Assembly (NCBI GenBank): GCA_903813345.2
Contig: CAIIXF020000005.1
Coordinates: forward strand, 5,793,375-5,857,374
Direction of reading: 5' to 3'
From: Owenia fusiformis
Lineage: Eukaryota; Annelida; Polychaeta; Sabellida; Oweniidae
Length of the DNA: 64,000 nt
Shown: positions 58,801 through 64,000 of the stretch, piece by piece
Layout of the letters: each line of letters opens with the position of its first letter
Numbering within the stretch: position 1 is the stretch's first letter
Position numbers and translations under genes: made by a program
Notes under the pieces: model-generated
Told to the model about the DNA's origin: nothing
Database searches by the model: none
Seen by the model: the letters and a program-made list of their open reading frames with translations, nothing else

Positions 58801-61800
58801 TTATATGTAGCTGAACTCAGTCTATATTCCGTATTTTTCACTTCAAAAAAATATTTTTTCCCATTGACTTAACATGGGCACCAAATTTAGCGATTTTTGA
58901 GTTTTCAAAATGCCATAACTTCCGAACCGGAAGTCAGATCCAAATTTCGTTTTCAGATTCGGAATCCTGATAAAATTTCCTATAAGTCTAATATCCTGGA
59001 CATTTGATTCGGAGAACTTTTTTTTGGACCTCGTTTTCGGACACTGATATCTCGAAATCGGTTTGAGATATCAAAAAACTAAATCGACCCTAGGTTTCCT
59101 AGTTTTTTATAAGGAACACAATGAAAAAAACCCGGATCGAAAATATTGAAGGACGACCGAGAAAATCGAAAAAAGTGACAAAGTACTGGATTTGACCTAG
59201 TTCTTGACCTTTGACCTAGATAAAAATTTGACCCAATTTCCCACCAACTAGAGACTGAACCTAAATAAACTGTATTATGGTACTTACTGGATACCTCATA
59301 GTTATTGAAAAAACTCCGAAAGAATAATAAGAATAAGAAGAATAAGAATACTGGCAAAAACAATAGACTCCAGATTGACATCTGGAGTCTAATAATAAAA
59401 TAAAAAAGGTGCATGGAGTTGAAACGATTATGAAACATAAGGGATCACATCTGCTAAAAGCATGACAACTAGTCATATTTAATTTGTTTTAAAACATAGA
59501 TAAAATAAAACAATAGTATGTTGCTTTAGTTACTTTGTTCTGTCCTCGATATATCAACCATACTGTGCCCATAATGTGGTCTCACGATATATCTAAGATA
59601 TGCAATAATATTATATGAGTAATTACAATGGGACATTACTGATTGTCTGGGGCAAAATATCTGAGACTGTCTCGCATTAAGCAAGAAGTTGACAAAAAGT
59701 TGAAAATAAATGGCAGCAATCACTTCCCAAACTGTCTATTAATACCTGAGGTAACACAAAGATCTATATCGAACCATATTTTTGCTTCATCGTTCAATTA
59801 AAAGTTCCATTTGTCTATCTTGCCCATTTAATTACCAGTATGCAATCTAAATCAGTAACTGGGGTCGATATGATTATTCAAGACTCTCATTTGGGCAATA
59901 ATACAACTTAAAATGCAACACTAGATTTAGATCATTTTAAAATTAACCATTCGCCATACATTTTAATTTTTGCAGTTACAGAACAAGTCCAATTGTCAGA
60001 TAAAGGCAGAGGCATTTGTCAAGAGTCACAAGACACATGTGATACAATTGTAATGGTGTGTCCTGTGGCCAAAGTTAGTCAAGAAACAGCTAAGATGAAA
60101 GAGGAAATCGAGAGCCTTAAAGCAGAGGTTGCGGATTTGAAAGCCAGGCCAACATGTTGTGTGTGTACACACCAGCACAATGGAGGAAAGAAGGAAGAAT
60201 GTGTGAAGATGAAACACAAGCCAAAACCTTAAGACTGGACTTTGGCTGTCTTCAAATTCCTTATAAATAGCGCCTCACTTAGCTGATAATGCTGTTCCAA
60301 AACCCAACTCCTTGCTTTACCCCATATAACCTTATGAGTAAATGTATGTCAAGGGAATGGGTTATAAAGAGTGCTGTGTTGAAGTCAAATACCATTTGTT
60401 ATGGGTAACATGGGTCATTAAGTGAAACTGCAACTTGCTACTGTATCTTAAGATAAGAGTGGAAAGTAGAAAGCAATGTAATCCCTTCAAATGATTTAGT
60501 ATCTTGTAATATGAGGGTGTGGTTCACCTAGTGGAAGCCATGTTTGATATGATGGCTCGTGATGTGAGAGCATGTGCTCCAGTGAAATCCCTTGTTTGTT
60601 TGGGTAATTGTAAGATGTAACGATGGAGAATTAACTGAAAATCTCTCAAATGATATGTTGGGATACGAGGTACATTTTCAATATACCCGTGGTTTGGCTA
60701 TGTATATAGAAAAAACAGAATGATTGTGCTGACATTTTAATATTGAATCTTTTTGTGAATTGTTAGGATACGTATGAAAAGAAAGATACTGTACATGTTT
60801 TAAAGATAGCAATAATTACTCTTATTATATGTATGAGTCCAAAAAGCTTAATGTGTTACAATATAAAGATAGATGATAATATAACGTAAAGTACAAAGTA
60901 CAAAATAACAATACTGTTTGTACAAAATGAAAAAGGTGTATCACTATTGTATGTTCATTAAATCATAGATGCAAAGAAACCAAAAACTACATTGTAATTT
61001 GTGTTTGGCATTTATTTTTATGTAAGTGCACAGTAGTTAATAAGAACATGCTTGCTGTATAGAACATTGTCAAATTTTGACAACTTTATCTTGTAAATGA
61101 CACTAACATTTAAGTGTTTGAAACATATAGTGTTCAATGAAACTTAAGCGATAAAGACTTATTAAATAAACACTCTTTCTAAAAATAAACGATGGCACAT
61201 TTAGGTTTGTTTTGTTGAATACTAAAAACATAGTACATGTACATAAATTAAACAAGGCATTAACATGACAAAATGTCACCACCAAGTTGCTCACAATATT
61301 ATAAATCTTTTTTGACCTTGAGGAGGTCATTCAAGGTCAAATTTATAGTCAGATTTGAACTTCTGAGAAAAAAATTGGTCAATTTGAAGAAAGTAGCAAA
61401 AATACCTTTTTGGTATTTTTAACCTTTTTTATCTACAGAAGGTCATTGGAGGTCAAATCTTCAATCTAAAGTCAGATTTGACATTCTGAGAACTTGAAGA
61501 GGATTTTGAAAAAAATTGGTCAATTTGAAGCAAGTTCAAAAAATACTTTTTTGACCTTGAGAAGGTCATTGAAGGTCAATTCTTTTTTTGACCTTAAGAA
61601 GGTCATTGAAGGTCACATCTCAAATCTATAGTCAGATTTGAACTTTTGAAAAAAAACATTTGGTCAATTTGAAGCAAGTTGAAAAAAGACATTGAAGGTG
61701 AAATCTCAAATCTTAAAGTCAGATTTGAAATTCTTGTAGATGATTTTGAAAAAAATCGGTCAATTTGAAAAAATACCCTTTAGACCCTTTTTTAACCTTT

Positions 61801-63791
61801 TTTGACATTGAGAATTAAATCTTAAGTCAGTTTTGAATATCAGAAAACTGATGATGATTTTGAAAAAAACTGAAGTCAGTCTAAACAGTACAGTATTTGT
61901 TAAGTTATATTGGAAGTTGTTAGAATTTGTTACAGACGCCGATCACCAACCACCAACTGCCATCCGCCGACACAAAAAATGGAGACCGTGACAATATGTC
62001 ACCACTTTTTGGTTGTGACATAAAAATGCTATCTAAACTTCTTTTTAATCAATTTGAATGATCATGGGCATAGGTAGTTCTGAGGCAGGCAAAAACGAGG
62101 CAAGGCAACTGCCTCCACAAAGTTTTACAAAAATAACTTTTAGACATTTTTTCAACAGAGCTGTGAAAATTATGTCTGATAGTAGTGCAAATAATATTAA
62201 AGTCCCATCATGTAAACTGGTGCAGCTTTTGTCTTGATCTTTCCAAAGTTGCTAACAGCAGATAAGAGAGGGTCTGGTTAACCAGAATGTAAAAGTCCAT
62301 TTTGGTTTAAGTGTTGCCTCGCCTATTTAAATTTGCCTCATCTATTCTTGATTCTGGTTATGCCTCTGATGATCTAAGTTATGAGAGAGTAAGAGGGATG
62401 TAAAGAAAGAAATGTCCATTAGATAAAGGTATCCACATATAGTGGTCAGTGTTCAATAAAGTTCATAGAGAGTGGAAATCACGAAGATAGGACAACCGAA
62501 GCTTAAGGAATAGGTGAAGAAATCAACACTGTTCATTGTAAGTATACATCAATCCCTACACTACTTTCAACACATGCAGTCATGTTAGTGTTTATGATCA
62601 CATACATTGTGTGACCTGAAAAGAAAATATTAATAAAAGAAACAAGAAATTTAAAGTATATTGAAAAGAATTCTAAAATGATCAATAAATTACATCCCAA
62701 TAAAAAGAACAATTGGATTAGTGATCAATTATTGAGTAAAAAATTTAATTCAATCAAATTAAGTAAATCTGTCACCCAATGAAGGAAACAGCAGAATTAT
62801 CAAAGAACAGTGTGTACAATAGTGGAGGCCTGGGTTTCAGTGGATTTCTAACGATGTTACTCAGTTGACAACATTCAAACATTTTGTTTTGTGAACTGGC
62901 ATGACATCTATTTACAATGGGATATGATTCTCTCACCTTATAGGCCTGGACTTCATGGGAGAATATTCTGATGAAACTTTGGGTGAGAGTTTGCTGGAAA
63001 ATTGTGACTTCCGTACAAATGGTTCTGTTGTTGACAGCGTTAATGCTTCACAAGTCTTTGGTGTATTTTCATTTGATGTAGTTCTGGCTCCATCAGCAAG
63101 TATTTCCTATATCATAAAATATGTAGTATAAAATATTGAGTCTCATCAATTTCATTGTTTGTTGTTTTCTAAATTGGGCACAAAGGAGCATGTTGTATCG
63201 TTATATCACCATGATTAATCAATCTAGTTTCAAGCAATTACATCTCTAAATAATGCATTTATTGAAGCTGATTATTTTGGCTTTTTCATGGGACCATATC
63301 ATTGTTCAAGTGTTGGATCATTGTTACCTTATCTGTGGTACCCTGTAATTTGGTGCTATAACTTTGGTCCGGTTGTTTGATGGCATTCTGGTCACCTGGT
63401 TGATTGGTTATATTTGATAATGGTTTTACACCAGCTGGTAAGCCCACTTTCCTGTCTCTTGGACTGCTCAGTCGTAGTTGAGACCTGGCCATAAGTAAGC
63501 CATGGACCTCTGTAATGCAAGCAGAATATACATGAAAACTGTTCGCAATGACGTCACTTTTTATATATATTACAATTCTAGTACCCAACAATGATATCAA
63601 GAGATCAATATTCAATCAGATTTAATTTGATATACTGTAGAGCATAATAAAAGAGTTTTAATTCTTACCTTGTATATGGACAGGATTGACATCATTCATA
63701 TTTGAGAGAATGTTTAACAACATCTGAGCTCTTTGTCCCCATCTTCTTCTCAACTCAGTAAACTTTGCAACATTTACATCGTTGTGTGAAA
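52647..63791 (-). CDS. CTNNAL1: Alpha-catulin-like protein, C-terminal 409 residues in 8 exons; 5' end beyond right edge
   Basis: Vinculin/alpha-catenin family adaptor, in vertebrates linked to Rho/NF-kB signalling and the cytoskeleton. Exons in transcript order are 63669-63791, 63328-63509, 62937-63106, 55013-55151, 54561-54695, 54084-54184, 53176-53365 and 52647-52838; every junction keeps phase. The first visible part is helical (KFTELRRRWGQRAQMLLNIL). Then come two Ser/Thr/Asn-rich, probably disordered exons. The C-terminal helical bundle reads DKWEDSNNAIVRAAKAMSSR, ADFVKGQGPIV, ETIVKFAKSVAKYC, QIPTLSTQLSIITSVKS and LVKNAQNLMLSVVRTLKAAE. The alpha-catenin and vinculin tails share the K-W-x-D-S-x-N and N-A-x-NLM patterns. 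The ending FQWKRKLVTHR...DELGLRMVS is why I favour catulin over alpha-catenin. Intron 3 (7.8 kb) holds an antisense gene. Confidence 0.85.
53176..53365 (-). CDS. CTNNAL1: Catulin exon (NAQNLM helix)
   Basis: 190 nt, acceptor ttatag, donor gtaggt. It encodes FAKDLEVMADQIPTLSTQLS, then LVKNAQNLMLSVVRTLKAAE up to ASVK. This is the best vinculin-family match in the gene. Confidence 0.93.
54084..54184 (-). CDS. CTNNAL1: Catulin exon
   Basis: 101 nt, acceptor tttcag, donor gtaaaa. It encodes NKSDMIRTSREISQDAETIV, then KFAKSVAKYCLDE and a split Arg. Confidence 0.9.
54561..54695 (-). CDS. CTNNAL1: Catulin exon (KWEDS helix)
   Basis: 135 nt, exactly 45 codons. It encodes NLELEADKWEDSNNAIVRAA, then KAMSSRMKQMADFVKGQGPI. 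It is equivalent to the start of the alpha-catenin/vinculin tail domain. Confidence 0.9.
55013..55151 (-). CDS. CTNNAL1: Catulin exon
   Basis: 139 nt, acceptor ttccag, donor gtaagt. It encodes MPSFKVGSDSPMNRSTEENP and on to KKLDDSYFSALT, and ends in phase 0. Confidence 0.85.
55152..56252. other. Catulin intron, upstream of nested gene
   Basis: No exon was seen. The minus open frame 55227-55430 lies next to a catulin exon but lacks splice support. The promoter of the nested gene may be here, but no element can be assigned. Confidence 0.4.
56253..56277 (+). CDS. Nested gene exon 1 (25 nt coding)
   Basis: ATG followed by SLSKSEK and one base of Ala, donor gtaaga. It was chosen because it is the nearest upstream ATG whose donor supplies the phase that exon 2 needs. 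Confidence 0.55.
56253..60232 (+). CDS. Unrecognised 119-aa protein, 3 exons, nested antisense in a catulin intron
   Basis: Exons 56253-56277, 56906-56983 and 59976-60232 total 360 nt; the phase is 1 at both junctions. The N-terminus is short and basic (MSLSKSEKAGGRRSKASAVE) with TPYPTRKDR. The middle has CQESQDTCDTIVMVCP (three Cys). A coiled-coil-like helix (SQETAKMKEEIESLKAEVAD, about residues 70-92) is followed by a CCVCTHQH cluster, one further Cys, and a Lys-rich tail ending KHKPKP. There is no signal peptide or membrane segment. I do not recognise the family, and a metal-binding role for the Cys/His cluster is inference only. It lies entirely inside the 7.8-kb catulin intron on the other strand. 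It is supported by consensus splice sites, a continuous frame and a compositionally normal protein. Confidence 0.65.
56634..56854. mobile_element. ~220-bp GGTGTCC-ended MITE in nested gene intron 1
   Basis: ggtgtccaaaaacagaacc at the left is inverted at the right (ggtcctgtttttggacacc). The interior matches 28200-28400. The flanking TA has been lost. Confidence 0.8.
56906..56983 (+). CDS. Nested gene exon 2
   Basis: Acceptor ttctag, donor gtaaaa, 78 nt. It encodes GGRRSKASAVERTVRLTPYP, then TRKDR. The other two frames hit stops. Confidence 0.65.
56990..57940. other. Nested-gene intron 2, no gene recognised
   Basis: Includes a tandem tttgaacacc/ttggacacc stretch (57070-57190) and a poly-G run (57232-57242). 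Confidence 0.5.
57945..59395. mobile_element. Element with ~130-bp tandem units and GGATA minisatellite
   Basis: Ends cagactccagatctag and gacatctggagtctaataat are inverted. Inside, a GGATAGGAAGGATA-type run (58030-58215) is followed by tandem units at about 58305, 58437 and 58912. They share cataacttccgaaccggaag and gattcggattcctga. A related fragment is at about 14885-14970. The architecture (inverted ends, tandem units, minisatellite) parallels 25530-27033 and 61273-62022. Confidence 0.65.
59976..60232 (+). CDS. Nested gene exon 3
   Basis: Acceptor tttttgcag, 84 codons then TAA. It encodes the coiled coil and CCVCTHQH cluster. Confidence 0.7.
60233..61272 (+). other. 3' flank / probable 3' UTR of nested gene
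   Basis: No coding sequence was recognised. AT-rich, with several possible poly(A) signals, none of them decisive. Confidence 0.4.
61273..62022. mobile_element. ATGTCACCACC-ended element with GACCTT tandem units
   Basis: Left atgtcaccaccaagttgctc and right ggttgtgacat are inverted, and near-copies of the ends of 25530-27033 (gtccccacc). The interior repeats about 110-130-bp units containing tgaccttgagaaggtcattg and agtcagatttgaa. Confidence 0.75.
62023..62936. other. Catulin intron, no gene recognised
   Basis: AT-rich sequence without open frames of note. Confidence 0.5.
62937..63106 (-). CDS. CTNNAL1: Catulin exon, Ser/Thr-rich linker
   Basis: 170 nt, acceptor atatag, donor gtgaga. It encodes EILADGARTTSNENTPKTC through SSEYSPMKSRPI. 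It ends two bases into a Ser codon completed by T at 55151. Confidence 0.8.
63328..63509 (-). CDS. CTNNAL1: Catulin exon, basic Ser/Pro-rich linker
   Basis: 182 nt, acceptor ttacag, donor gtaaca. It encodes EVHGLLMARSQLRLSSPRDR, then an Asn/Gln-rich low-complexity linker ending GTTDK. Confidence 0.82.
63669..63791 (-). CDS. CTNNAL1: Catulin exon (first visible)
   Basis: Acceptor ctttag|TT, donor gtaaga, 123 nt. It encodes NDVNVAKFTELRRRWGQRA and on to DVNPVHIQ. It starts two bases into a codon, so at least one more exon lies to the right. Confidence 0.85.
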
Positions 63792-64000
63792 CTAAAAGAC
63801 ATAAACTGAATATGAAGTTGATATATATTATGACATTCCAAACACCACACATTTAATGAAAATAGGAGAACATTTTTAGTGTACAAGTGAACATTATATG
63901 GTCAAGAAACAGGATGCCCAAACTCTCAAATGAGAGTGCATGAAAACATACAACTCTGAACAAAACTTATTTCTGTAATTATATCCTCAACCTTGATAAA
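63792..64000. other. Right edge, catulin intron
   Basis: No further exon with the needed phase was seen before the edge. Confidence 0.5.

Overview
This is an AT-rich, intron-rich, repeat-rich piece of an animal nuclear genome. Spliced genes with GT-AG introns, tRNA-derived and non-LTR retroelement remnants, a Penelope-like element and many terminal-inverted-repeat (TIR) DNA elements argue for an invertebrate, probably marine. The species cannot be fixed from the window. All gene models below were built by eye: splice sites were chosen so that reading phase is kept across every junction and the joined protein matches a known family.

Left two thirds (about 0.9-42.2 kb, minus strand): the 5' part of a mitochondrial 10-formyltetrahydrofolate dehydrogenase gene (ALDH1L2-like). 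Five coding exons give the first 229 residues, and the gene runs off the left edge. Coding exons 4 and 5 are separated by an intron of about 33 kb. That intron carries an intact single-exon nodulin-like major facilitator transporter gene (29.2-30.7 kb) and a second, broken copy of it (23.5-24.7 kb). It also holds a dense collection of mobile elements: a Penelope-like fragment, long foldback elements, mariner-like TIR elements, a piggyBac-like MITE, tandem arrays and a large inverted repeat with arms about 8 kb apart.

Middle (44.9-49.2 kb, plus strand): two small housekeeping genes, head to tail with only 115 bp between coding regions. They are POLR1H (RPA12/ZNRD1, RNA polymerase I subunit, 119 aa, 3 exons) and DPH5 (diphthine methyl ester synthase, 286 aa, 4 exons). 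ALDH1L2 and POLR1H are divergent across about 2.7 kb, which holds a textbook hAT-like MITE with perfect 8-bp target duplications.

Right (52.6-64 kb, minus strand): the C-terminal 409 residues of an alpha-catulin-like gene (CTNNAL1, vinculin/alpha-catenin family) in eight exons; its 5' part lies beyond the right edge. Its 7.8-kb intron contains, on the opposite strand, a three-exon gene for an unrecognised 119-aa protein with a short coiled coil and a Cys/His cluster.

The genes form no obvious pathway. ALDH1L2 belongs to mitochondrial one-carbon metabolism, POLR1H and DPH5 to ribosome production and translation, and catulin to junction/cytoskeletal signalling. The most informative structures are natural 'empty site' comparisons. 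The duplicated transporter locus shows exactly where a 5.05-kb TA-flanked element inserted, and where a 2.4-kb element sits at the break that removed the 5' end of one copy.
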